NCBI GenBank assembly: GCA_004555635.1 | Contig: SFHN01000028.1 | Location: 1 to 9,800 of the forward strand | DNA from: [Eubacterium] saphenum | GTDB taxonomy: Bacteria; Bacillota; Clostridia; Oscillospirales; Ruminococcaceae | DNA length: 9,800 bases | Direction of reading: 5' to 3' | Shown here: positions 1 through 7,332 of the stretch, piece after piece | How positions within the stretch are numbered: the first letter of the stretch is position 1 | Layout of the letters: the number at the start of each line of letters is the position of its first letter | Program-made: the position numbers and the translations under genes | Notes under the pieces: model-generated | Databases searched by the model: none | Seen by the model: only the letters and a program-made list of their open reading frames with translations | What the model was told of the DNA's origin: nothing

Positions 1-1
1 C

Positions 2-250
2 GCGTTTGCGCTCAACCGCATTATCTGCCCAAAGGCGACAAAGCAGGACGATATTGCTGCGCTTCGTGCAGAGAAAAAGGGTATGAGCTATATCTGGAAC
101 GGCTCTGTGCTTAATCTTGCGACAGTCTGCACGCAGATAAAGGGCGGCATAAAGCTAAGCAGTTTTAACGGCTACGAAAAGTGGGAAAATATGCGCTATG
201 CATATGTAAACGACTCGCTCAAAAAACACGGAATACGAATTTTCAGATAA
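2..250 (+). CDS. C-terminal tail of an unrecognised protein (5' end outside window)
   Basis: An open frame enters from the left edge and ends at TAA 248-250, giving 82 residues of a C-terminus. The codon usage resembles the downstream genes and the frame has no internal stop. The visible part is soluble in character, mixed basic and aromatic, with a Trp-Asn-Gly stretch around residue 37 and a basic end (KKHGIRIFR). I see no membrane segment and no motif I can name. Transglutaminase genes of the kind found downstream often follow a MoxR ATPase and a DUF58 protein, but this tail does not look like either to me. The next gene begins 86 bp later on the same strand, so co-transcription is possible. 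It is real coding sequence with fair confidence; the function is unknown. Confidence 0.6.
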   Translation, partial: AFALNRIICPKATKQDDIAALRAEKKGMSYIWNGSVLNLATVCTQIKGGIKLSSFNGYEKWENMRYAYVNDSLKKHGIRIFR

Positions 251-258
251 CTCCGCAC

Positions 259-277
259 TTCTGACACTGCGTCAGAA
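259..277 (+). other. Small perfect hairpin in the gap before the transglutaminase gene
   Basis: A 7-bp perfect inverted repeat (TTCTGAC / GTCAGAA) with a 5-nt loop lies 8 bp after the stop of the first gene. It is followed by CAATTTCG rather than a T-run, so it is at best a weak terminator; it could also be an mRNA 3'-end stabiliser. The rest of 251-336 shows no convincing promoter: a TAATAAT stretch at 295-301 lacks a good -35 box. Confidence 0.35.
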
Positions 278-336
278 CAATTTCGCCCCCTTGCTAATAA
301 TCCCGCAAAACGTCTTGAAAAGGAATACCAACATAA

Positions 337-2946
337 ATGAAAACAAAAAAACTATCTGACGGAGTGCTTGTCTATGACAGATATTTCTCGACAAGACCGA
401 TACCCGGCGTAGTTCTTCTAAAAAAAATACTGATTTGCTGCGGGCTTGCCGTAAGCGCTATGATGTTTATTCTCACGGATTACGCGCTGCCCGTGGCGCT
501 TTTGCCGCTTGCCGCGATAACGGCTTTCGCTGCGATTATCTCGTCGCTTCTGTTCGTTTTCGTAAGGCGCAGGTATATCCTGCCTGCGGCGGCGCTTTCC
601 GCTGCGATAATTGCCTATGCAAACTGGCAGCGGCTTGCTGAAAGAATATCGTACATCGCAGACGCGTTTTTGCTGCTGTCGGACGGCAGATTCCTGCACG
701 CAGACGACTTCCTTGCGCACCCGCGCGAGCTGCTCGTTTCCGATAATCCGAGCTACTGCGGCAGCGTTTTTTTCGCGTCCGCTTTGGTTTGCGTTGTTTT
801 CGCCGTGGTAACTGCGGCGGCTTTTGCAAAGCGCGTCAGAGTTCTCCCCTCGGCAATATGCATTGCCGTTTTGAGCATTCCCCGCCTGCTTAGCGAGAAG
901 CTGGAGTTTAACCTGTGGGTTGTTCCGCTAGTGTTTTTCGGCGCGGCAGCAGCAGCGGTTTCGGTGTCCTATCGCGGCGGGCTTGCTGTCGGTCGCGGCG
1001 GAAACGAGTACGCGGGCGTTCTTTCAGCCGAGGAGCGGGAGTTTTCCCGCGCGGTACGCAGAGCGGATTACCGCAGGCGGATTTCTATGAACGCGGTGCA
1101 TTATTCAAAGTATTTCTCCGTCGGCATTTGCTGCGCGGCGGTTTTTGCGCTGACGGCGACAGCGGGCGCTTTGGTTTTCCCGCGCGGAAGCAGCATTGAT
1201 TACAGCGCCGCGCTTAAGGCTCTGAAGAATATTGCCGATGACAGAATAAGCACCTCGCCTTTTGAAAACGGACCGGTGTCACGCTATTTCTCTCACGAGG
1301 GCGAGCGCGAAACTGCCGATGACATCAGCATTATTGCTCCCGGCGACGAGGAGCAGGAGATAATCCGCGTAACCTATGAGGGAACCGAGCCGCTTTACCT
1401 GCGCGGCGATATCGGAATTGATTTTTCCGGAACAGGCTGGAGCTCTCCCGTGGCTTCTCTGCCGAAGGCTTGGAAGGACTTGGGGCTTTCGCAGAGCTAT
1501 CGTCCCTGCGAGGGAAGAGTTATCCACACGCTGCTTGACGCGGGCGGGTATGAGCCTGACGAGTTTCTTGTTGCTGATGTCGTAAATATCGATTACCTCT
1601 GCGATACGTCGGTGGTATTTCTGCCCGCGTATACGGCTGAGTTTTCCTACTATACAAACGAGATGTTCAACGTTTTCGGCGACTTCGCGGTGCGCGTTTG
1701 TGACGAATACGGCAACGTAAACAGCGTGCAGTGTACGGCAATTATCCCGAGGTTTACAAACTGCGATGACAAAAAGGACAGCGCCCGTTTTGAACAGCTT
1801 ATGGCGGTGCTGACAGAAAACAACCTTGACGTAAACCGCTTTTACCGCACGGCTGTACCTGAGATGTCGGAATTTGAAAACGTACTCGACGATTATCGGG
1901 ATTATGTTTTTGAGCAGTACACGCGAATTCCTGCGGACGTTTCCGAGGAGCTTCAAGCGTTTATGCGCGGCGAGGGCATTGCATATGAGCGTATACCCGA
2001 GGAAGAACAGCGCGGTCGGCAGAGCGACATTTACAACATATCGGCAGAGATTGCGGATTACCTCCGTGAAAACTACACCTACTCGCTTTCCGCCGATATC
2101 GACGAGGCTGACCCTGTGATGAGCTTTCTCAAAACAACGAAGCAGGGACACTGCGCTCTTTACGCGAGCGCTATGACGCTTATGCTTCGCAACATAGGAA
2201 TCCCTGCGAGATACTGCACGGGGTTTATGGTAGACGGTTCGCGCGGCACGGTAGTTACTCTTAAAGCAAAGAATCTGCACGCGTGGTGCGAGGTGTATGT
2301 ATGCGGCTACGGGTGGGTTACTTTTGACCCGACTAGCTCATCTGTGTTCTCCGAGGAACTAGAGAACCCCGCTGCCCCCGCTGTTACTACTACTTCCGTT
2401 TCCGAGGAACAGCCTCTGCAGACAACGCCTGATTCTCCCGAGGAGAGTACTCCCGAAGCTTCTTCTCCACAGACAACCCCGACAGCGCCGCAGACTCCTC
2501 AAAAGGAAATACCCCGCATAAGCCCGGAACTTCTTGCCATTATAATATCCGCTGCGGCTGTGGTTATTGCGCTTTGCGTTTTCGGGTGGTATGTTAATCA
2601 TCTGAAAAAGCGCGCGGAAAAGCGGCTTATGTCGTTCCACAGCGAGGACAGCGCGTCTGCTGCGGAAACGATGTATTCTAAGCTGCTGGAAATCCTGCGG
2701 CTGTACAAAATCACTCCGCAAAACGGCGAGCTTCCCGCAGATTTTTTCCGCCGCGCCGACAAACAGTTTGGCACGCGGCTTTCCGAGGACGCCGAGCTGC
2801 TCGAACAGCTTGCGTTTGCCGAGCGGGGCGCACGCAACGCCGACCGCGAGCATCTGCATATTCATCTTAAGAAGCTTTTCCGTGTAGCGGTAAAACGCAA
2901 AGGTCTGCTGCGGAAAATAAGATTATACAAAATACTTTTGAAATAA
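337..2946 (+). CDS. Membrane-anchored transglutaminase-like protein with C-terminal DUF4129-like domain
   Basis: This is an 869-residue multi-domain membrane protein with TgpA-like layout. About seven hydrophobic segments occupy residues 27-281 (roughly 27-46, 51-76, 80-96, 142-163, 168-184, 192-211, 260-281). A long external region follows, then a transglutaminase core with the papain-like triad Cys606 (QGHCALYAS), His648 (NLHAWCEVY) and Asp664 (VTFDPT). A Pro/Thr/Ser/Glu-rich linker covers about 678-728, a last membrane helix about 732-754, and a cytoplasmic tail 755-869 resembles DUF4129. The triad and the spacing of its three residues suggest an active fold, either a protease or a cross-linking/amidase enzyme acting outside the cell. 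The true substrate is unknown; cell-wall or surface proteins are the usual guess. The start ATG is preceded by AAAAGGA at 318-324, 12 nt away. The usual MoxR and DUF58 partners are not visible in the window. Confidence 0.93.
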   Translation: MKTKKLSDGVLVYDRYFSTRPIPGVVLLKKILICCGLAVSAMMFILTDYALPVALLPLAAITAFAAIISSLLFVFVRRRYILPAAALSAAIIAYANWQRLAERISYIADAFLLLSDGRFLHADDFLAHPRELLVSDNPSYCGSVFFASALVCVVFAVVTAAAFAKRVRVLPSAICIAVLSIPRLLSEKLEFNLWVVPLVFFGAAAAAVSVSYRGGLAVGRGGNEYAGVLSAEEREFSRAVRRADYRRRISMNAVHYSKYFSVGICCAAVFALTATAGALVFPRGSSIDYSAALKALKNIADDRISTSPFENGPVSRYFSHEGERETADDISIIAPGDEEQEIIRVTYEGTEPLYLRGDIGIDFSGTGWSSPVASLPKAWKDLGLSQSYRPCEGRVIHTLLDAGGYEPDEFLVADVVNIDYLCDTSVVFLPAYTAEFSYYTNEMFNVFGDFAVRVCDEYGNVNSVQCTAIIPRFTNCDDKKDSARFEQLMAVLTENNLDVNRFYRTAVPEMSEFENVLDDYRDYVFEQYTRIPADVSEELQAFMRGEGIAYERIPEEEQRGRQSDIYNISAEIADYLRENYTYSLSADIDEADPVMSFLKTTKQGHCALYASAMTLMLRNIGIPARYCTGFMVDGSRGTVVTLKAKNLHAWCEVYVCGYGWVTFDPTSSSVFSEELENPAAPAVTTTSVSEEQPLQTTPDSPEESTPEASSPQTTPTAPQTPQKEIPRISPELLAIIISAAAVVIALCVFGWYVNHLKKRAEKRLMSFHSEDSASAAETMYSKLLEILRLYKITPQNGELPADFFRRADKQFGTRLSEDAELLEQLAFAERGARNADREHLHIHLKKLFRVAVKRKGLLRKIRLYKILLK

Positions 2947-2959
2947 ATAGAAAAAGTGG

Positions 2960-2988
2960 TTGATTTTTGTTGCCTTATTTGATATAAT
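2960..2988 (+). promoter_or_regulatory. Sigma-A-like promoter of the DHH phosphoesterase gene
   Basis: TTGATT at 2960-2965 and a perfect TATAAT at 2983-2988 are separated by exactly 17 bp, directly after the stop of the transglutaminase gene. Transcription would start near 2995, leaving a leader of about 65 nt. Two more perfect TATAAT hexamers follow at 2996-3001 and 3028-3033; neither has a good -35 box. The third could still act as a proximal start, with a weak TTTGCG 17 bp upstream. Confidence 0.75.
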
Positions 2989-3060
2989 AGAAATGTATAA
3001 TACTTTTGCGGATTTTAATCTGTATAGTATAATGATACAAGGATTGAGAGGTAATTTGCA

Positions 3061-3999
3061 ATGGCTATGAGATTGATTACCCGTTCAGACTTTGACGGAC
3101 TTGCTTGCGGCGCGTTGCTGCTGTGCGCGGGTGTGGTTGATTCCTGGACTTTTGCACACCCGAAGGATTTGCAGGACGGACTTGTTCCGGTGACAGAAAA
3201 CGACTGCCTTGCCAATGTTCCTTTTGTAGAGGGCTGCGGTTTGTGGTTTGACCACCATTCTTCCGAGGAAGAGCGTAAAAAGTACAAGGGCAAGTATAAG
3301 GGCGAAAGCCGCATTACGCCTAGCTGTGCGCGCATTATATACGAGTATTACGGAGGAAAGGAGCGCTTCCCGAACTTCGACGACCTTATGGAGGCTGTTG
3401 ACAAGGTTGACAGCGGAAACCTGACGCGTGAGGAGATACTTAACCCGACGGGCTGGATTCTCATAGGCTTCCTTATGGACCCGAGAACCGGACTCGGCAG
3501 ATTCAGAAACTTCACGATAAGCAACTATCAGCTTATGGAAAAGCTTCTTAAAGCCTGCGCATATATGTCTACCGATGAAATTCTCGCAATGCCCGATATT
3601 CAGGAGCGCATTGAGCTTTATAACGAGCAGACCGAGAAGTTCAAGGAAATGGTACACGCGCATACCGAGATAAAGGGCGACCTTATTGTTACAGACCTGC
3701 GCGGCGTTTCTCCTATCTATACGGGCAACCGCTTTCTTATCTACTCGCTTTATCCCGAGCAGAACATTTCCTGCTGGATAGTTGACGGAAAGGGCGGAAA
3801 GGGCTGCTCCTGCGCTGTCGGCTATTCGATACTGAACCGCACCAGCCGCGTAAATGTTGGCTCGCTTATGCTGAAGTACGGCGGCGGCGGACATATGGCT
3901 GTCGGAACCTGCCAGTTCACCGACGAAACCGCGGGCGAGAATGTTCCCAAGCTGATTGATGAGCTTGTTCACTACGACGAGTATTACCCAAAAAAGTAA
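3061..3999 (+). CDS. DHH-family phosphoesterase (exopolyphosphatase/nanoRNase-like)
   Basis: The protein is 312 residues long and soluble. It carries the DHH-superfamily signature in order: DFDG at residues 10-13, the diagnostic DHH at 64-66 inside WFDHH, an Asp pair in VDKVDSGN (Asp114, Asp117), and the C-terminal DHHA1-type GGGGH at 274-278. These residues bind two divalent metals, usually manganese, and the substrate phosphate in the family. Family members hydrolyse polyphosphate, short oligonucleotides (NrnA), pAp or cyclic dinucleotides; the sequence alone does not tell which applies here. The long insertion between the two lobes (about residues 120-200) and the DFDG rather than DGDALGS motif set it apart from classic NrnA and closer to proteins annotated as exopolyphosphatase-like. 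The start ATG has GAGAGG at 3046-3051, 9 nt upstream. It seems monocistronic, with its own promoter and terminator. No gene symbol is assigned because the substrate is uncertain. Confidence 0.92.
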   Translation: MAMRLITRSDFDGLACGALLLCAGVVDSWTFAHPKDLQDGLVPVTENDCLANVPFVEGCGLWFDHHSSEEERKKYKGKYKGESRITPSCARIIYEYYGGKERFPNFDDLMEAVDKVDSGNLTREEILNPTGWILIGFLMDPRTGLGRFRNFTISNYQLMEKLLKACAYMSTDEILAMPDIQERIELYNEQTEKFKEMVHAHTEIKGDLIVTDLRGVSPIYTGNRFLIYSLYPEQNISCWIVDGKGGKGCSCAVGYSILNRTSRVNVGSLMLKYGGGGHMAVGTCQFTDETAGENVPKLIDELVHYDEYYPKK

Positions 4000-4010
4000 G
4001 TACATAAATG

Positions 4011-4042
4011 CGCCGATTGCCTAATGCAGTCGGCGTTTTTTT
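4011..4042 (+). terminator. Rho-independent terminator of the DHH gene
   Basis: A 10-bp stem (4011-4020 with 4026-4035) closes a 5-nt loop CTAAT and is followed by seven T residues (4036-4042). The one non-Watson-Crick pair (T4017 with G4029) is a G-U wobble on the plus strand only, which supports rightward function. It starts 11 bp after the DHH stop codon. Confidence 0.9.
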
Positions 4043-4045
4043 CGG

Positions 4046-4087
4046 AAAAGCCGTACGCTTCTAAATAGGGGAGAGCGCACGGCTTTT
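4046..4087 (-). terminator. Probable terminator of the leftward trmO operon
   Basis: The inverted repeat AAAAGCCGT (4046-4054) with ACGGCTTTT (4079-4087) lies immediately after the trmO stop. Beyond one mismatch, three more pairs (CGC with GCG) extend the stem. Read leftward, the stem ends in TTTT and is followed by CCG and then seven A residues, so its U-tract is short. It abuts the rightward terminator 4011-4042, giving a convergent terminator pair. Confidence 0.65.
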
Positions 4088-4088
4088 G

Positions 4089-4766
4089 CTATTTTGTTCT
4101 GATATTCGTAACGGTAAGCGTGCCGCCGTCTACGGAAAAGCTTATCTCTAGCCCTGCAAAGCTCATCGTATACACGCGCTCGGGGTCGTTCTGATACTGC
4201 GGGCGGGGGTCCTGCGACAGCACCTCGGTAAGAGCGCCGAATTTGTTTTCGGGAATTTTGCTTTTTAGCCTTTCGGGGAATACAACACGCAAAACACCAT
4301 CGCTCTGCGCGAGCGCAAAGCCGTTTCTCGCGTCGGGTTTGCTGTCAACGTAAGGAAGATACGGCTTTATGTCGAAAATCGGCGTTCCGTCCATCAAGTC
4401 CGCACCGAACACCTCGATGACGGGCGCGTCCTTTGACACGGTGTCAATTTTCCCGAACCGCACCACAGACAGCCCCAGCGGATTTGGACGGAACGGCGAG
4501 CGCGTCGCAAACACGCCTACGCGCTTGTTTCCGCCAAGACGAGGCGGGCGCACTGTCGGTGTCCAGCCGTCGTGAGGCACCTCCGAAAAGTCCCAGATAA
4601 GCCATAAATGCGAGAAGCCGTCAAGCCCTCTCAGCGCGTCAGCATTGCGGTATTCAGGCTCGAAAACTATCCGCGCGGAAAGCTCCTCGACAAGCCCGCT
4701 TTGCCGCGGTATCCCAAACTTCTCGGGAAAATCCGTTCGTATATGAGCAATCGGTTTTATCTCCAT
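4089..4766 (-). CDS. trmO: TrmO-like tRNA (t6A37-N6)-methyltransferase, TsaA/YaeB family
   Basis: The 225-residue product matches the TrmO (YaeB/TsaA, UPF0066) family, which uses S-adenosylmethionine to methylate N6 of threonylcarbamoyladenosine 37 in threonine tRNA, next to the anticodon. Family hallmarks in order: IAHIRTDFPEKFGIPRQ near the N-terminus (7-22), GFSHLWLIWDF (50-60), RPPRLGG (73-79), the strongly conserved FATRSPFRPNPLGLS (86-100), and DLMDGTPIFDIKPYLPYVD (123-141). A C-terminal QDPRPQYQ segment follows, typical of full-length bacterial members (about 235 residues in E. coli). The frame is open further upstream to an ATG at 4811, but that would overlap the preceding gene by 35 nt. 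The ATG at 4766 gives the family's N-terminus and has AGGA at 4778-4775 with 8-nt spacing. It lies 10 bp after the GTPase-nuclease gene and is almost surely in its operon. Confidence 0.92.
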   Translation of the reverse strand: MEIKPIAHIRTDFPEKFGIPRQSGLVEELSARIVFEPEYRNADALRGLDGFSHLWLIWDFSEVPHDGWTPTVRPPRLGGNKRVGVFATRSPFRPNPLGLSVVRFGKIDTVSKDAPVIEVFGADLMDGTPIFDIKPYLPYVDSKPDARNGFALAQSDGVLRVVFPERLKSKIPENKFGALTEVLSQDPRPQYQNDPERVYTMSFAGLEISFSVDGGTLTVTNIRTK

Positions 4767-4774
4767 TTGTCCGT

Positions 4775-4784
4775 TCCTATCCTT
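4775..4784 (-). promoter_or_regulatory. Ribosome binding site deciding the trmO start
   Basis: Read leftward, AAAGGATAGGA overlaps the last codons and stop (TAG 4779-4777) of the GTPase-nuclease gene. The AGGA at 4778-4775 lies 8 nt before ATG 4766. The longer frame from 4811 has no comparable site, so 4766 is the supported start. The overlap suggests translational coupling of the two genes. Confidence 0.6.
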
Positions 4785-7314
4785 TAATAATTTCGCGTAT
4801 CGCCTTTTCAACTTCGTTTACTTCGGCGAGAAACTCCGTCGCCGACACGCGCACAGCGCCGCTTCCCATTATAATAATCTGCTCCACCGCGTCGGAGGTC
4901 GCAACCCGCACGCGATGATTTTTCGCCAGCTCGTGGGTTGCTTTTTCGATGTACATATCCGCTGTTTCAGCTTCCTTTGTATAAATTACGGTAATGCCGT
5001 CTGTTTCCTCAATCTCGCGGTGCGCGCCCTTTACGCGGTATGCGTCAAACACAAGGATAACGTTGCACCGCTTAAACCCGCGGTAGTTGCACATAATGTT
5101 TATCAACCTGCTGCGCGCCGCGTCAAGGCTGTCCTTTGCGAGCGCGTTAAGCTCCTCCCAGCCGAAAATGATGTTGTATCCGTCAACCAGAAGGTATTCG
5201 GGCCCTTTTGGCGGCAGGGGCAGCTTTGGGATTTTAGGCACGGGCGGTGTTTTCTCCGTGCGCATAGCGACGTTTTCGCGGCGGTTGATTTTCCCGTAGG
5301 TTCGCTCGAAAATCTCCATAAGTTCCTTGTCGGTAGCCGCTCGCTGCTTGTAGGAGTTGATTTCCTCTCGCGTTACTTTTGGCATATCTGCGCTTTCGCC
5401 AAAGCTTATTCCGCTGTCTGCGTGCATTCGCTGCGTAGCTTCGTTCCATTTGACGAGAACTCCCGCGCCGTGCGAGCAGAACACGCTGTCTGCGGGGTTT
5501 TCGGTGTCGCTTTCAAAGTCGTAGCCTATCTGAGCGATAACCTCATCGGCATTATGACAAGGGAAATATCCCTTCGGAATGCAGCTAAGCCGCCCCAAGC
5601 CCTTTGTGTAGCCCAGCAGCTCGGCGTGGTAGCCGAGCATTGTGCTGACAGGGCAGCTGCCGCATATTACTGCGGTTTCTCCTGCGCCCTCGGGTTGCGA
5701 AAACTCCGCGCCCATTCTCTGCAAATCGGTCATCGCGCGCCCAACGCAGCCCGACGGCACTTCCAGCGTGAAGTCGTAGAACGGCTCCAGCAGCACGGAT
5801 TTCGCTGAAGCAAGCCCCTGCCGCACCGCGCGGTAGGTCGCCTGCCGAAAGTCGCCGCCCTCGGTGTGCTTTATGTGCGCGCGCCCCGCAACAACGCTGA
5901 TTTTCATATCGGTAATCGGCGAGCCGGTAAGCACTCCGATGTGCTGCTTCTCCGCAAGATGTGTGAGAATAAGCCGCTGCCAGTTCGTGTCAAGGTCGTC
6001 CTTTCGGCAGTCGGAAACGAATTGCAGACCGCTTCCGCGCTCGGCAGGCTCAAGCAGGAGATGAACCTCCGCGTAGTGCCTTAGCGGCTCATAATGCCCT
6101 GCGCCGACAACGGGAGAAGCGATTGTTTCCTTGTAGCTTATGCTTCCGCGGTCAAATTCTACCGCCAGCCCAAAGCGCTCTGCTATCACGCTTTTCAGCA
6201 CTTCAAGCTGAATTTCTCCCATCAGCCGCAGGTGAATTTCCTTATGCTGCTCGCTCCACACAACGCGCAGCTGCGGCTCTTCCTCCTCCAGAGTGCGCAG
6301 CTTGTCAAGCGCTGCGGGAATATCCGTCTGCGGCGGAAGCAGAAGCTTGTAGCTAAGCACAGGCTCCAGCAGGGGAGCGGCTGCGTTTTCCTCCGCGCCA
6401 AGACCCTGTCCCGCGCGGGTTTGCGAAAGCCCCGTCACCGCGCAGAGCGTACCAGCAGGCGCTTCGTCAACGGCGTTAAACTTTACACCCGAATATACGC
6501 GAATCTGATTTATCTTTTCCTCGCCGACCGTACTTTTTACTTTAAGAACTCCGCCCGTTACCTTTAGATGAGTGAGCCGCGCTCCGCTCTCGTCCTGCGT
6601 GATTTTATAAACTCTTGCCGAAAATTCTTCCGAGCGCGGCGGCTCGGCACAGTACTTTCCGATAACCGAAAGCAGCTCGTCAATGCCCTTGTCCTTTAGC
6701 GCAGAGCCGAACATCGTCGGGAAAATCTTCCGCCGCGAAATTGCCGCCGAAAGCTGCTCGGCGCTTACCGCTCCGCTGTCGAGAAAGCTGTTCATGCATT
6801 CCTCGTCATAGTCTGCGGCTTGCTCGGAAAGCTCGTTTTCTCTTATCGAGAAATCAATAAACCCGCCGCCGAGCTTTTGGTTCAGCTCCGCCAAAATCGA
6901 AGCCTTATCGCGCAGGGAAATGTCCATCTTGTTCACGAAAACGAACGTCGGAACGCAGTAGCGCCGAAGCAGCCGCCACAGCGTTTCGGTGTGACTCTGA
7001 ACGCCGTCTGTGCCGCTGATTACAAGCACCGCGTAGTCCAGCACGGAAAGTGCGCGTTCTGCCTCCGCAGAAAAATCAACATGCCCCGGCGTGTCCAGCA
7101 GCGTGAAAATATCCCCGCCAAGGCGGATAACCGCCTGCTTTGCGAAAATCGTTATCCCGCGCGAGCGCTCCAGCGCGTCGGTATCGAGAAACGCGTTTTT
7201 GTGGTCAACTCTGCCAAGCTTTCGTATCTCACCCGCGTGGAAAAGCATAACCTCCGAAAGCGTGGTTTTGCCCGAGTCAACGTGCGCAGTAAGCCCTAGG
7301 ACTATTCTTTTCAA
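4777..7314 (-). CDS. EF-G/TetM-like translational GTPase fused to a C-terminal Rae1 (YacP) NYN ribonuclease domain
   Basis: The 845-residue protein is numbered from TTG 7314. The GTPase domain shows AHVDSGKT (10-17), RGITI (52-56), DTPGH (74-78) and NKMD (128-131), followed by the EF-G-like domains II to V. This is the fold of TetM/TetO ribosomal protection proteins, which bind the ribosome with domain IV in the A site. At the domain IV tip the protein reads HIKHTEGGDFR (480-490) where Tet proteins have a YSPVSTPADFR-type loop, so tetracycline resistance is not implied. After a Lys/Pro-rich linker (about 685-705) comes a complete NYN_YacP domain (706-845): VDGYN (Asp711), VFDAYRVKG (Asp757), TKEAETAD (Glu781, Glu783, Asp786), ATSD (Asp808), EQ (811-812) and a GSGAVRVSATEF stretch. 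All closely parallel B. subtilis Rae1, which cleaves mRNA inside the ribosomal A site. I infer a ribosome-directed nuclease driven or gated by GTP. An in-frame GTG at 7323 is possible, but the SD there touches the start; TTG 7314 has 8-nt spacing and gives the family's usual MKRIV beginning. Confidence 0.93.
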   Translation of the reverse strand: MKRIVLGLTAHVDSGKTTLSEVMLFHAGEIRKLGRVDHKNAFLDTDALERSRGITIFAKQAVIRLGGDIFTLLDTPGHVDFSAEAERALSVLDYAVLVISGTDGVQSHTETLWRLLRRYCVPTFVFVNKMDISLRDKASILAELNQKLGGGFIDFSIRENELSEQAADYDEECMNSFLDSGAVSAEQLSAAISRRKIFPTMFGSALKDKGIDELLSVIGKYCAEPPRSEEFSARVYKITQDESGARLTHLKVTGGVLKVKSTVGEEKINQIRVYSGVKFNAVDEAPAGTLCAVTGLSQTRAGQGLGAEENAAAPLLEPVLSYKLLLPPQTDIPAALDKLRTLEEEEPQLRVVWSEQHKEIHLRLMGEIQLEVLKSVIAERFGLAVEFDRGSISYKETIASPVVGAGHYEPLRHYAEVHLLLEPAERGSGLQFVSDCRKDDLDTNWQRLILTHLAEKQHIGVLTGSPITDMKISVVAGRAHIKHTEGGDFRQATYRAVRQGLASAKSVLLEPFYDFTLEVPSGCVGRAMTDLQRMGAEFSQPEGAGETAVICGSCPVSTMLGYHAELLGYTKGLGRLSCIPKGYFPCHNADEVIAQIGYDFESDTENPADSVFCSHGAGVLVKWNEATQRMHADSGISFGESADMPKVTREEINSYKQRAATDKELMEIFERTYGKINRRENVAMRTEKTPPVPKIPKLPLPPKGPEYLLVDGYNIIFGWEELNALAKDSLDAARSRLINIMCNYRGFKRCNVILVFDAYRVKGAHREIEETDGITVIYTKEAETADMYIEKATHELAKNHRVRVATSDAVEQIIIMGSGAVRVSATEFLAEVNEVEKAIREIIKG

Positions 7315-7322
7315 CAAAACCA

Positions 7323-7328
7323 CCCTTT
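7323..7328 (-). promoter_or_regulatory. Ribosome binding site of the GTPase-nuclease gene
   Basis: Read leftward the site is AAAGGG (7328-7323), 8 nt from TTG 7314, 5 nt from a neighbouring TTG at 7317, and overlapping GTG at 7323. Spacing favours TTG 7314. A TTG start would also mean modest translation initiation. Confidence 0.55.
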
Positions 7329-7332
7329 CACC

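Noticed and set aside
1279..2280. A 333-codon open frame antisense to the transglutaminase gene
   Set aside because: It covers the region encoding the catalytic triad on the other strand and has no domain or supported start of its own.
3085..4005. A 306-codon open frame antisense to the DHH gene
   Set aside because: It mirrors a motif-complete real gene; GC-biased codon use leaves the opposite strand open. The translation shows no recognisable domain.
4767..4811. N-terminal extension of TrmO starting at ATG 4811
   Set aside because: It would overlap the upstream gene by 35 nt, adds residues foreign to the family, and the ATG at 4766 has a well-placed ribosome binding site.
4915..5808. A 297-codon plus-strand frame inside the GTPase-nuclease gene
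   Set aside because: It is a shadow of a gene with clear GTPase and nuclease motifs; the composition is atypical and it has no operon context.
4777..7314. Calling this gene a tetracycline resistance determinant
   Set aside because: The TetM-type SPV tip of domain IV is absent and a nuclease domain is fused to the end; only the general fold matches.
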